DNA of 41,425 nt from an uncultured Christensenella sp. (GTDB lineage: Bacteria > Bacillota > Clostridia > Christensenellales > CAG-917), in the NCBI GenBank assembly GCA_910584155.1, contig CAJTYG010000012.1:1-41425 (forward strand), given 5' to 3'. Below, piece after piece: positions 21,455 through 31,100 of this stretch. The position numbers were made by a program, and so were the translations under genes. The notes beneath the pieces were generated by a model. That model ran no database searches. It saw only the letters and a program-made list of their open reading frames with translations, and was not told where the DNA came from. Positions within the stretch are counted from its first letter, which is position 1. Every line of letters begins with the position of its first letter.

Positions 21455-22684
21455 ATGAAAAAATCGTTTAAAACTGCGTTTTTATATATCGGCACCGCTA
21501 TCGGCGCAGGGTTTTCGTCGGGAAAGGAAATCGCCCTGTTCTTTGGCGACGTATCGCCGCTGAACGTCGCTATATCCGCCGTGTTTATGTCGCTGCTGTG
21601 CGGGCTGTTTCTCATTGCAGGCAAGCTTGACCTTATGCCGAAAAACAGGCTTATGGGCTTTGCGATATTTCTGTCGGCAGGGATATCGCTCTGCTCGATG
21701 TGCGCAGGCGGCGAGTTTGTGATGCGCTCCATGACGGGCGTGCCGCTTTTGGGACTTGCTATGGCGATACTGGGCGGCATAATTGTGGTGCTCGGCATAG
21801 AAAAGATAAAGGTCGTCAATTCGCTGATAGTTCCGCTCATTGTGCTGTGCGTAGCTCTGATATTTTTTAAGCTTGACGCACAGGTATACACGCTGCCCTT
21901 TACGCTGACAAAGCCCATACTTTACAGCGGGCTAGACGTGCTGCTGGGCGGCGTGATAATATCCGACGAAGGCAAAAAGCTGAGCTATAAAGAAATTATT
22001 TTGTCCTGCGTGCTGATTTGCGTTTGCCTGTTCGGATTGCTGTTTATGCTGCAAACGGTGGTTTTAGCGGACGATTTGCACTCGTCAATGCCCGTTTTGG
22101 CTGTTTCGCAAAAATTTAACCTCAAAGCTGTATGCGGCGTGCTGATTGCGGGCGCCATATTCACTACGCTTGTGTCCTCGCTTAAGATAGCCTCAGATAA
22201 AATAGCCGAAGCTATGCTTGCAAAAAAGCTTACGCTCGGCGAAAAAAGCAACCGCTCGCTCATCATATTCGGCTGTCTTTTGATAGCTTTTCCCATAAGC
22301 TTCGTGGGCTTTGACAATATCGTCGACACGATGTATCCGTTTATAAGCTGGTGCGGCATTGTGCTTACGGCGACCGTTGCAGTCCGCCTTGTCATAAAAA
22401 TTTTCCGACGCATATTGCGTGCGGCAGTGATAAGAAAAAACAAAAAAGCCGCCGCCCTGACGGGCGACGGCGCAAAGCTCAGTCCTCATCGCAATGTCGG
22501 GAGTGACAGCCGTGACTGTGCGAATGACAGTGACAGTCGTCGTCACAGCAGTCGTCTTCGCAATCATCATCGCAGCAGTCGTCGTGACAGTGACAATCGT
22601 CGCCGTCGCAGTCGTCGCCGTCCTCGTCCTGCCACATGCCCTCAAAGGGAGATTTGCGGTCGTCCTGCTCGTCCAAGCCCTTGA
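21455..22684 (+). CDS. YkvI-like multi-pass membrane protein with unusual Arg/Ser-rich tail
   Basis: Residues 1 to about 330 form some ten hydrophobic helices. The opening YIGTAIGAGFSSGKEI motif is typical of the YkvI group of the amino acid/cation symporter (APC/LeuT-like) superfamily; substrate unknown. The frame then continues about 80 residues as a very basic Arg/Ser/His-rich tail, because the DNA there is the antisense of the Cys/His/Asp tail of the convergent gene (overlap 22479-22684) and of its terminator. The tail may be a by-product of a lost stop codon. No Shine-Dalgarno site precedes the ATG. Confidence 0.75.
   Translation: MKKSFKTAFLYIGTAIGAGFSSGKEIALFFGDVSPLNVAISAVFMSLLCGLFLIAGKLDLMPKNRLMGFAIFLSAGISLCSMCAGGEFVMRSMTGVPLLGLAMAILGGIIVVLGIEKIKVVNSLIVPLIVLCVALIFFKLDAQVYTLPFTLTKPILYSGLDVLLGGVIISDEGKKLSYKEIILSCVLICVCLFGLLFMLQTVVLADDLHSSMPVLAVSQKFNLKAVCGVLIAGAIFTTLVSSLKIASDKIAEAMLAKKLTLGEKSNRSLIIFGCLLIAFPISFVGFDNIVDTMYPFISWCGIVLTATVAVRLVIKIFRRILRAAVIRKNKKAAALTGDGAKLSPHRNVGSDSRDCANDSDSRRHSSRLRNHHRSSRRDSDNRRRRSRRRPRPATCPQREICGRPARPSP
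22438..22472 (-). terminator. terminator of the TPR/metal-tail operon
   Basis: On the minus strand GCCGTCGCCC and GGGCGGCGGC pair around GTCA with one mismatch and are followed by TTTTTTGTTTTTT. It lies just after the stop at 22479 and inside the coding frame of the convergent membrane protein. Confidence 0.8.
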
Positions 22685-23126
22685 GGTAGCGATAGAGAGG
22701 ATCGTCCGAAAAATCCTGCTTCAAATCGAAATCGCCGCCCAATTCCTCAACGGCGTTTCTTATTTCCATAAACTCGTTGTAGTTGGGCTCGTATTCCTCG
22801 CAAAAGGTTTTGAGCACGGTTATGCCCTGCTCGTCGCCGTAGCTGCCTATGAGGTGCGCAAAGAGCGCAACGTCGTCGCCCTTGTACAGATAGCTCACAA
22901 GCCCCATAAAAATTGCCTTGTTGCCCTTGTACTGCGCAAGCACTTCCATGAGCATCTTGCCCGTATCGCCGTCAAGCCCGTAGGACTTTTCAAGCATAAC
23001 GTCGACTATCTCGTCGCACTCCTCAAGCAGAAATTCGTATGCCTCGAGACGTTTGCCGTAAGGCAGCTCCTCGTTTAGCATAACGTCAAGCTGCTCAAGC
23101 ATTTGTTCCTTTGTTTTGTCAGTCAT
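22479..23126 (-). CDS. uncharacterised protein with Cys/His/Asp-rich C-terminal tail
   Basis: A 215-residue acidic protein not recognised as a known family. Residues 1-160 are predicted mainly helical, perhaps HEAT- or TPR-like. The last 50 residues contain about 12 Cys, 8 His and many Asp in DDC, CHC and HSHSHGCH clusters, which looks like a metal-binding tail. It overlaps the TPR gene upstream by eight bases (ATGACTGA) and is the last gene of a three-gene operon, so translation is probably coupled. The low-complexity tail is the antisense of the Arg/Ser tail of the convergent gene. Function unknown. Confidence 0.75.
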   Translation of the reverse strand: MTDKTKEQMLEQLDVMLNEELPYGKRLEAYEFLLEECDEIVDVMLEKSYGLDGDTGKMLMEVLAQYKGNKAIFMGLVSYLYKGDDVALFAHLIGSYGDEQGITVLKTFCEEYEPNYNEFMEIRNAVEELGGDFDLKQDFSDDPLYRYLKGLDEQDDRKSPFEGMWQDEDGDDCDGDDCHCHDDCCDDDCEDDCCDDDCHCHSHSHGCHSRHCDED

Positions 23127-24819
23127 TGCTATCTCCGAAAACTATATTGAAATATTTGTCGAAAAGCTTTGGATTTATTTCATATCTCTCTAAAAGGCTG
23201 TCTTTGGTTTCGTCCTCCTCGTAGACCTTGGACATAAACACCCCTACAAGTGCGTCCGCATTGCGGACGCCATTTAGCTTTTCACGCAATTTGCTTGAGT
23301 ACACGACCTTGCCGTCGCCGCTTATATCCGCAATGGAATTTATGAGCTTCGTAAGCCTTTCAAGATAGATATTCGGCTCCTCGTCGGTGAAAACGATGTC
23401 CGCTATGCTAAGCTGCACCGCCCTTTTAAACACGGACGGCAGACTTTGCAACGCACGGGGAAGCATAAAGCTTATATGCTTAAACCTCTCGTGACACACG
23501 ATATCGAATTCAAGCGGGTGCAGTCCGTCGTTTAAAAACTCGAGCGCATCCAAAACTTCGGACATAATGCCGCAATCGAGCTCGCCCGAAATCAGACTGC
23601 TTTCATAAATTTCCTTAGCTCTTTTGTAGTAAAGTATCCTGTTTATGACTGCGCTTTGCATTTTTTCGGGACCGTTTGTGAGCGCCCAATGCACATAGTA
23701 TTCCAGATTGTCGCCCACCGCCTGATGCGACCTGTCAAACCTCGTCAGCTCGTCGTCGGCGGAAAGCAATATTTCACGCAATACCTTCATATTGCGGACG
23801 TTGCCCTCTCTTGGCAGAGTGAGGTTGTATTCCACCTTTTCGGGCTGCTCGGCAAACATCTCGAGATAATAAAACGCAGGCGCATCCTCGCCGAAAAACA
23901 GATTGGCGTCAGACATAACGGCTCTTGCCGCCTCGGGCTGACCGATATTGTAAAGCGCCTGACCATACCATAGCATAAGACGCCTTGCGCCTCTGAAACG
24001 GTTGTGCTCGTAAATGGTTTTGATGATGCGCACCACCGTGGCGTGCATATCGAGGCTTATTGCCACGGGCAGCACCATAAACATACTTTCAATGTTGTCG
24101 TTGCTTGCATCGAGCAAGGGGCGTGCCGCCTCGTATGCGTCCTCGGTGCGTTCCTTCATAAGATATGCGCTTGCAAGCGTGCAGCGCACCGACACCGTAT
24201 CCTTGCCCTCTCTTATCATACGCTCGCCGTAATCTATAACGGCGTCGACGTCGTGTCCGAGCGTATATAGCATAAGCTTTGAGCGTGTGCCTATGTCCGA
24301 GCCGTCGTCGGGCAGACTTTCAACTATCTGCAATGCGCCCTTCATATCCCCCTCGTGCACGAGCGCAAATGCCTTTGCAACAAGATGTTCGCAATATTCC
24401 TTGCTCGGCGGATAGGTCAGATAAAGCTCGGGCAGCGGCTCGGGCGCTTCTTCCTCGTCCTCAAAATAGGTGTCGAGCGTTTCAAGCACGTCGACGTCCT
24501 GCTCGTCGGAATAGTACATAGCGACGTCGGGAAGATCCAACTGAAGATAGTTTATGGCAAGCTGCCTGCGATAGTGTGCGTTTTCGTACTCGCCCGACAC
24601 GTGAATACCCTTAAAAAGCGTTTTGTTGGCAAGTTCAAGTTCGTTCGTATCCGAAAACAGACACGCTAACACTCCGTACGCCAACCCGTTGCGCTTATTT
24701 GCGCCGATTGCGTCTCTTGCATAGCGTGCCGCCCCCATTATGTCGCCCTTGCGGTGCTTTTCTATCGCAAGGTCTATAAGCTTTGAAGCGCTCAGATCGA
24801 AGCTTGAAATTTTTGCCAT
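23119..24819 (-). CDS. large TPR-repeat protein, function unknown
   Basis: A 566-residue soluble protein. The N-terminal part (residues 1-100) has clear TPR-like helices (LIDLAIEKHRKGDIMGAARYARDAIGANKRN, described as 15-45, then a YGVLACLFSDTNELELA segment), with further TPR-like pairs at about 130-310. The C-terminal 200 residues are helical without a recognised domain. It starts three bases after the stop of the membrane-protein gene; no clear Shine-Dalgarno site is seen, only an A-rich AAGAAAAAG tract, so it may rely on coupling. Probably a scaffold working with the two neighbouring products. Confidence 0.8.
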   Translation of the reverse strand: MAKISSFDLSASKLIDLAIEKHRKGDIMGAARYARDAIGANKRNGLAYGVLACLFSDTNELELANKTLFKGIHVSGEYENAHYRRQLAINYLQLDLPDVAMYYSDEQDVDVLETLDTYFEDEEEAPEPLPELYLTYPPSKEYCEHLVAKAFALVHEGDMKGALQIVESLPDDGSDIGTRSKLMLYTLGHDVDAVIDYGERMIREGKDTVSVRCTLASAYLMKERTEDAYEAARPLLDASNDNIESMFMVLPVAISLDMHATVVRIIKTIYEHNRFRGARRLMLWYGQALYNIGQPEAARAVMSDANLFFGEDAPAFYYLEMFAEQPEKVEYNLTLPREGNVRNMKVLREILLSADDELTRFDRSHQAVGDNLEYYVHWALTNGPEKMQSAVINRILYYKRAKEIYESSLISGELDCGIMSEVLDALEFLNDGLHPLEFDIVCHERFKHISFMLPRALQSLPSVFKRAVQLSIADIVFTDEEPNIYLERLTKLINSIADISGDGKVVYSSKLREKLNGVRNADALVGVFMSKVYEEDETKDSLLERYEINPKLFDKYFNIVFGDSND

Positions 24820-24822
24820 CGA

Positions 24823-25956
24823 TTATTTTTTCTTTTTCTTTTTGGGATTTTGATATACGTTAGCCTGTTGTTTGGCTTTCTTTTGCGCCGAGCCGCCGCC
24901 TGCGCCGACATATTCGCTGCCGCCGCTCTTCTTTGCCTTTTGACGGTTTAACTGAAGCTGCTGTTTGTCGCCCTCAAGCTTGCGGTTGTGGCACTTTGTC
25001 ATACCCCTGTTTGCCATGGCTACGAACATCTGCGCATACAGATTGCAGCCCGCAAGCACCATTATGCCATATATGACGGAGCCGAAAATCGTGCCCGCAA
25101 CGCCTATCAGAATGAGCGGAAGCGCAGCAAATGCGCCGAGCACTATGCAGGTAAACGGATTGTTGACTATGAGCACGATGGCATTTTTGAAGGTCTGCCA
25201 GAAAGTGAGCTCGTAGGTGCAGAACAGCGATAGCATTACCATAGGGATAAGCAGCAGGGGCGCCCCGAATATCCAACTGAACACAACTGCGCAATATGCG
25301 CCCGCACTTGCAGCGTTAAGCGCCTGCTGACTTAAAAGATACATAATGGAAGTCGCCATAGCCGAGCCGACGACGACCATAAACGTCACCGTGACAAGAA
25401 ACTTCCACCAATACTTTGCAAAGCCCATCCAATAGGTTTTGACAAATTTGGAATAGTAGTTCTGGAAATAGCTGCGCTTTGCGCAGTAGAAATTTCCCGC
25501 AAGCCCGAGCGAGCCTATGATGAGCGTTGCGCCCAACATCAGAATGACGGGCTCCTTGACCTCCCAATAAAGACGGGATACGCTCACTGCAAGGCTGTCG
25601 CCGCCGCCGGGGAAGCCTATGCCGATATCCCCCATAAAATTGTATATTCCGCCGAGCGTTAGGTCCTCAAAATAACCCGCAAACCAAGCGAATATCAATA
25701 TGAAGGGCACGGTGAACAGCACAAAAAACAGCGAGCTTTTGAGCAAAAGCCCAAATTCGCCTCTGAATACCTTAAAGGCTCTGCCGAAAAACGTATCGGG
25801 ATAATCCTTGACGGGACGTGCCTCAGCAAGCCCTGCCACGAGAATTTTTTGCGGTTCCTCAGGCTCCGTTCTTACGGGGGCGTCGGTATATAACTTTGCG
25901 AGCAGCAGCTTTTTTGGCGCTCGCTCCTTTATGGGTGCGTTGTTTTGGTTTGCCAT
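24823..25956 (-). CDS. multi-pass membrane protein with Lys-rich C-terminal tail
   Basis: A 377-residue protein with about six hydrophobic helices between residues 65 and 310 and a hydrophilic N-terminus of about 60 residues. It somewhat resembles DUF624-like Firmicute membrane proteins in its layout (KTYWMGFAKYWWKFLVTV followed by FCTYELTFWQTFKNAI) but is not confidently assigned. The C-terminal 65 residues are cytoplasmic and end in a run of lysines. AGGAG precedes the ATG. First gene of the operon with the TPR protein and the metal-tail protein. Confidence 0.78.
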   Translation of the reverse strand: MANQNNAPIKERAPKKLLLAKLYTDAPVRTEPEEPQKILVAGLAEARPVKDYPDTFFGRAFKVFRGEFGLLLKSSLFFVLFTVPFILIFAWFAGYFEDLTLGGIYNFMGDIGIGFPGGGDSLAVSVSRLYWEVKEPVILMLGATLIIGSLGLAGNFYCAKRSYFQNYYSKFVKTYWMGFAKYWWKFLVTVTFMVVVGSAMATSIMYLLSQQALNAASAGAYCAVVFSWIFGAPLLLIPMVMLSLFCTYELTFWQTFKNAIVLIVNNPFTCIVLGAFAALPLILIGVAGTIFGSVIYGIMVLAGCNLYAQMFVAMANRGMTKCHNRKLEGDKQQLQLNRQKAKKSGGSEYVGAGGGSAQKKAKQQANVYQNPKKKKKK

Positions 25957-25987
25957 AGCAACTCCTTTTTAGCTGACATATAGTTTG

Positions 25988-26016
25988 ATTATACAATAAA
26001 AGCCGACAAATGGCAA
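25988..26016 (-). promoter_or_regulatory. promoter of the membrane/TPR/metal-tail operon
   Basis: Minus-strand TTGCCA (26011-26016), spacer 17, TATAAT (25988-25993). A normal leader with AGGAG follows. Confidence 0.75.
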
Positions 26017-26143
26017 ATACATACGGATATATTTATATCCTTAATATATTTATAGTAAAGTTATAACGGGCGGGCAAAAAGCGTCACGTTTTACGCTCAG
26101 ACGACATAATATGTATAAATATGCAACGCAATTCAAAAAAAAA

Positions 26144-26172
26144 TTGACTTTATCGACGGGTGATGTTATGTT
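26144..26172 (+). promoter_or_regulatory. asd-dapA promoter
   Basis: TTGACT (26144-26149), spacer 17, TATGTT (26167-26172). The expected leader is only about 30 bases with GGAGG, too short for a lysine riboswitch. Confidence 0.7.
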
Positions 26173-26208
26173 TATGTACATAAATATGATTATTGACACG
26201 GAGGCAGT

Positions 26209-27213
26209 ATGAAAAAATTTAACGTCGCAGTTGTCGGAGCAACGGGTATGGTGGGAAGAAAATTTCTTGAGGTGCTGACCGAAAGAAATCTGCCCGTTGA
26301 AAACTACTATCTTTTTGCATCCGCAAAAAGCGCAGGCAAGCAGATAGACTTTATGGGCAAGCCCCACACGGTGATAGAACTTTGCGAGCAGAACGTTGCC
26401 GCACTCACAGGCAAAATCGACTTTGCGCTGTTTTCGGCAGGCGGAAGCGTATCCAAAGAGTTTGCGCCTCTGTTTGTCAAGGCGGGAGCGACGGTTGTCG
26501 ACAACAGCTCGCAGTGGCGTATGGACGAGGACGTTCCGCTTGTCGTGCCCGAGGTAAACCCCGAGGACGTGAAGTGGAACAAGGGTATCATTGCAAATCC
26601 CAACTGCTCCACCATTCAGGCGGTCGTTGCGCTTAAGCCCCTTAAGGACACATTCGGCTTAAAGAGAGTTGTATATTCCACCTATCAGGCGGTGTCGGGC
26701 GCAGGAGTTGCGGGCTACAACGACCTGCTTGAGGGCGTAAAGGGCGAGGCTCCAAAAAAATTCCCCTATCCCATCGCATACAATATGCTGCCGCATATAG
26801 ACGTGTTTATGGAAGACGGATATACGAAAGAGGAATGGAAGATGATTGTGGAAACACGCAAAATACTGCACGACCCAAACCTCAGAGTGACGGCGACGAC
26901 TGTGCGTGTGCCCGTGTTTTACGGTCACAGCGAGTCTATAAACGTCGAGTTTGAAAAGCCCTGCGACAGAGAGTCGCTGAGAAATGCGCTTGAAAACTTT
27001 GACGGTCTTAAGGTGATGGACGATCCCGCAAACAACGTCTATCCTATGCCTATACTTGCAGAAAACCACGACGAGGTGTACGTAGGACGTATCCGTATAG
27101 ACCAAAGCGTTGAAAGCGGCGCAAACCTTTGGGTAGTTGCGGACAATATCCGCAAGGGCGCAGCGACAAACGCAGTGCAAATCGTTGAGTTGCTTATAAA
27201 AATGGAGGCATAA
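26209..27213 (+). CDS. asd: aspartate-semialdehyde dehydrogenase
   Basis: Reduces aspartyl phosphate to aspartate semialdehyde with NADPH, the branch point to lysine, diaminopimelate, threonine, methionine and dipicolinate. GATGMVG (10-16) is the nucleotide loop, NPNCST with catalytic Cys133 is the active site and AVSGAGVAG follows. The 334-residue length is normal. GGAGG precedes the ATG. The stop codon directly abuts the dapA start. Confidence 0.96.
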   Translation: MKKFNVAVVGATGMVGRKFLEVLTERNLPVENYYLFASAKSAGKQIDFMGKPHTVIELCEQNVAALTGKIDFALFSAGGSVSKEFAPLFVKAGATVVDNSSQWRMDEDVPLVVPEVNPEDVKWNKGIIANPNCSTIQAVVALKPLKDTFGLKRVVYSTYQAVSGAGVAGYNDLLEGVKGEAPKKFPYPIAYNMLPHIDVFMEDGYTKEEWKMIVETRKILHDPNLRVTATTVRVPVFYGHSESINVEFEKPCDRESLRNALENFDGLKVMDDPANNVYPMPILAENHDEVYVGRIRIDQSVESGANLWVVADNIRKGAATNAVQIVELLIKMEA

Positions 27214-28092
27214 ATGGTATTTAAAGGGGTAGCCACTGCGCTGATTACACCTTTTACCGACGATAAAAGAATTGATTTAAAAAGCCTTGAAAAACTGCTT
27301 GATTTTCAGTTGAATTCGGGCGTAAATGCAATAGTGGCGCTTGGCACTACGGGCGAGCCTGCAACGATGACGCTTGAGGAAAAATCGCAGGTCATCGAAA
27401 CGGCGCTAAAGGTCATAGGCGGAAAAATTCCGCTTATAATAGGCGCAGGCTCAAACGACACGGCTTCGGCAGTGAAGCTGTGCAGGTTTGCAGAAGGTAT
27501 GGGGGCGGACGCTATACTCACCGTCACGCCGTACTACAACAAATGCACGCAGACGGGACTTATAAGACACTATGAGGAAATTGCAAGCGCAACCTCCCTG
27601 CCCGTGATTTGCTACAACGTGCCCAGCCGCACGGGCGTAAATATGCTGCCCGCTACCTTTGCGGAAATATGCAAAATAAAAAACATTGCCGCAATAAAAG
27701 AGGCGAGCGGAAATATGGAACAGATATGCGAATCTCTGCGCCTGATAGAGGGCAATGCCGAGCTGTATAGCGGCGACGACGCAATCACTATACCTGTAAT
27801 GGCAATGGGCGGAATGGGCGTCATAAGCGTTGCAAGCAACGTCTGTCCCAAATTTGTTTGCGATATGACAGAAGCGTTTTTCAGCGGCGATATCAAAAGG
27901 GCAAGCGCAATGCAAAGGGCTCTGCTGCCTCTCGCAAAGGCGCTGTTCTGCGAGGTGAACCCCATACCCGTAAAGCACGCTGCGGCGCACCTCGGGCTTT
28001 GCCACGACAACCTTAGGCTTCCTTTGACACGGATATCGCAGGCAAATGCAAAAATGCTCGACACGCTGCTGGATAGCTTTTTAGAAAGATAA
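27214..28092 (+). CDS. dapA: 4-hydroxy-tetrahydrodipicolinate synthase
   Basis: Condenses pyruvate and aspartate semialdehyde. GTTGEPAT (44-51), CYNVPSRTG with Tyr134 and IKEASGN with the Schiff-base Lys162 are all present; 292 residues is the normal length. It has no intergenic base from asd, so the two are co-translated. Its product is the substrate of the spore dipicolinate synthase DpaAB encoded 7 kb away. Confidence 0.96.
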   Translation: MVFKGVATALITPFTDDKRIDLKSLEKLLDFQLNSGVNAIVALGTTGEPATMTLEEKSQVIETALKVIGGKIPLIIGAGSNDTASAVKLCRFAEGMGADAILTVTPYYNKCTQTGLIRHYEEIASATSLPVICYNVPSRTGVNMLPATFAEICKIKNIAAIKEASGNMEQICESLRLIEGNAELYSGDDAITIPVMAMGGMGVISVASNVCPKFVCDMTEAFFSGDIKRASAMQRALLPLAKALFCEVNPIPVKHAAAHLGLCHDNLRLPLTRISQANAKMLDTLLDSFLER

Positions 28093-28106
28093 ATAATTAT
28101 TAAATG

Positions 28107-28139
28107 AAAAAGAGCGCTGTTTTGCAGCGCTTCTTTTTC
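28107..28139. terminator. bidirectional terminator between dapA and the BspA-like gene
   Basis: AGCGCTG (28113-28119) and CAGCGCT (28125-28131) pair, flanked by an A-run on one side and a T-run on the other, and serve both convergent genes. Confidence 0.9.
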
Positions 28140-28156
28140 ATTTAAGAGGTTAAATT

Positions 28157-31100
28157 TTATGCTCCGACTTGGGGCGCTCTTGCAAGACTGTCACAGTTTT
28201 CAAAGGCGGTGCTTGCTATGCTTTCAAGATTATTGTCGCCCATGATAGTAAACGTCGCAAGATTTGTGCAGCCCTTGAATGCGTTTGCGTCAATAAGCTT
28301 AAGCTTTGACGTAACAGTGACGTCCGTTATCCTGTCGTTGCCCTCAAAGGCGCTTGCCTTGATAGAAGTAACGTCATAGGTTTCGCCCTTGTACGTGACG
28401 CTTGCAAGTATGGTGACCGTGCCCTTTAAGGCGTATGCCTGCCACGCTACGGTCGCCTGCTTGGTTTCGGTGTTGAGCGCATAGCGTATGCCGTCCTCGA
28501 CAACGTAAATGAGCTTATCCTTTGCAACGTCGTTGCTGTCGCAATCGAATACGACCGCACAGTCGCCGTTCCAGTTTGCGCTCCAGCCCGACGGCACTGC
28601 GCTCGCTGCGAAATGGCAGTATATCGTAAGCGCTCTGCAGCCCGAGAAGGCGTCGCTGCCCAACGAAGTCAAAGACGGATACAAATCAAGTCTATAGAGA
28701 CTCTTGCAGCGGTTGAACGCAAGCGGGTTTATTTGGACAAGGCTGTTTGACAGCCCCTCTATGCTTGTGAGAAGCTCCGCTCCGCTGAATGCGTTTGCGC
28801 CGATTTTACGTATTCCGCCGTGCAGCTTCACCGTGCCGAGCGCAGCGCAGTTTTCAAACACCTGATTGCCTATTTCCACCAAAACGGTATTTGCGCTGAG
28901 GTCGATGCTCTTGAGCCCCGTATTTGCAAATGCAAGCGAGCCTATAAGTCTAAGCTTGACGGACTTGGACAAATCGATGCTTACGAGGCTGATACAGCCG
29001 TTGAATGCGCCAACGCCGATATAGTCAAGCAATTCCGGCGCACGGTTGACGGTCTTTATCATAAAGTTGCTGCCGCTGCTGTAATAAATGGGACTTATCG
29101 GGTTGCGGTTGGCATCTATCAGACTTACCGCATTGTAGATTGTATCGGGCAGATACACGTCTATCTTGTCGAATTCGGCAGCTATCTGCATATCCTTTTC
29201 GACGGCGACGATCCTGTATTTTGTATGCTCGGTTGCATTGACAACATAATCGTTTGCGATGATAAGCTCACTATTTGCACGCATATTGACGTTTGCAAGA
29301 GTAAGCAGCTTGACGGGCGTGACTGTCCACTCTACACCGCTTTCGTCCTTTTCCTTGAAGGAATCGCCCGCTTTTGCAAAATGCGTATCGTCCACAGGAA
29401 TGACAACGGGGCTTGACGCAGCCTGCACGGCGGTAAACACGTTTTGAAGCCTTATGCAGCCTCTGAAGGTGTTTACTCCGATATTCTCTATGGTTTCAGA
29501 CAGATATACGGACGACAGCCTGTTGAAGCCCTCGAACACACCCGTGTACTGTCCCTGCAAACGTCCGAGCTGCGTCACAGTATAGATTTCGCCGTTTATC
29601 TCGCATCTGCTTGGCAAAACTATCGTCGTGATATCCGTTGACGCCTTGCACTTTGTGATGATTGCCGTCTTGTGGCTTTTGTTGAGGATATCGTAGGTGA
29701 ACAGGTTTTCGTCCGCCTCGAGTATCACAGTATAGTGCACGTCAAATTCAAGCCTGTTTTTGGCGTCGTTTTTGGTGTATTCTATCGTTATCGTGTGCAT
29801 GCCGAGCGTAGAGGTGTCAACGACGGTAGTGTCTTTGCCGTCCACCTTTTTGACGGTGAAGTTGCTTCTTGTGAGCGCAAACGCCTCTTTGTTGCCGTCC
29901 TCGCCGATGAGGTTCACACTGTAATTGCCCAAGAATTGAGCGGAGTTTGCATTGATAGGCACAGCAACTTCCATAGTCTGCTCGATAGCCTCAAATTTGG
30001 ACCTCTTGACCGCATATTCAAAATCAAACACGTATGTGCCGAGTCCGTAGAAATTGACGTATATGGTTGCAAACGCTTTATCCGCCTCGGAATTGACTCT
30101 GAGGTTGTCTATTCTCGACGGATTTATACGCACCTCGTTGTTTAAGATATCTCTGTAGACAAACACCACGTTGTTCAGCCCCGGATTTGACGTGTAGAAC
30201 GTGGGTATCTCGGAATTAGGCACCTGACTGTCAAGCCCCTCAAACCACATATTGCCGTCTGCGGTGAGCTTGTTTAAGTCTATTTTGCTCTCGTTATGCG
30301 GATAATTTGTCGAGCTGAAGAAAGTCGGATTGCCCTTGACGTCATTGTGGATAGTCACGATAAACAGCCTGTCGTCGTCCGCCTCTGTCGGGCAGCCCGT
30401 CGTTTCGCCGTTGTATTTGTAGGTGATGACGTATCTCTTTTCGCCCTCTCTCCACAGCGAGAAATATTTGCTTGTCGGATCGTTGGTGATCTCGATTATT
30501 TCCATTCCGTTGCCGCTCCAGCTGAGGTCGGCACGTCTTGCAACGCCCGTATTGCTCGTGATGATGAGCGCACCTACAACGGATCCCGTTCCGTAAGTAT
30601 CAGTAAACGCAGACGCCGTCTTGCCTGTTTTTAAAAGATTTGTTGAAATAATTTTGCTGTCTATTATAATCGAGCTGATATCCTCAACGATAAAGTGAGC
30701 TTTGTTGAGCTTGTACAAATTGAACCACTGCAGCGTGATTGCATCGGTAGTAGACGTTCTTCCTTCCTCGAGGTCGTTGAACAGACCTATGACAGCCTTG
30801 CTGAAGTACAGCATAGTATCGGCGTTCATCTCGCCGTTTTCACCCGCAAAGGCATACTCGCTTAATTCGGGGGCATTGGTAAGGACGCTGCCGCTTATAC
30901 CCACCTCGGGGAAGATGATGCTGACCAACATCCTCGCACCCGCAAAGGCGTAGTTGTCTATCTTTTTGACGGATGCGTTGATTTGCAGCGTGTTGAAATA
31001 CTCCGCCTGCTTGCCGAAAGCATAAGTGCCTATCCTTGTCACTCTTGACGGGACGATGAGATTTGACTCGTTTGCATTTTTGGTGGGTCCGTAATAGTGA

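Noticed and set aside
26000..26208. A lysine riboswitch upstream of asd
   Set aside because: The promoter leaves a leader of only about 30 bases and none of the lysine-element motifs is visible.
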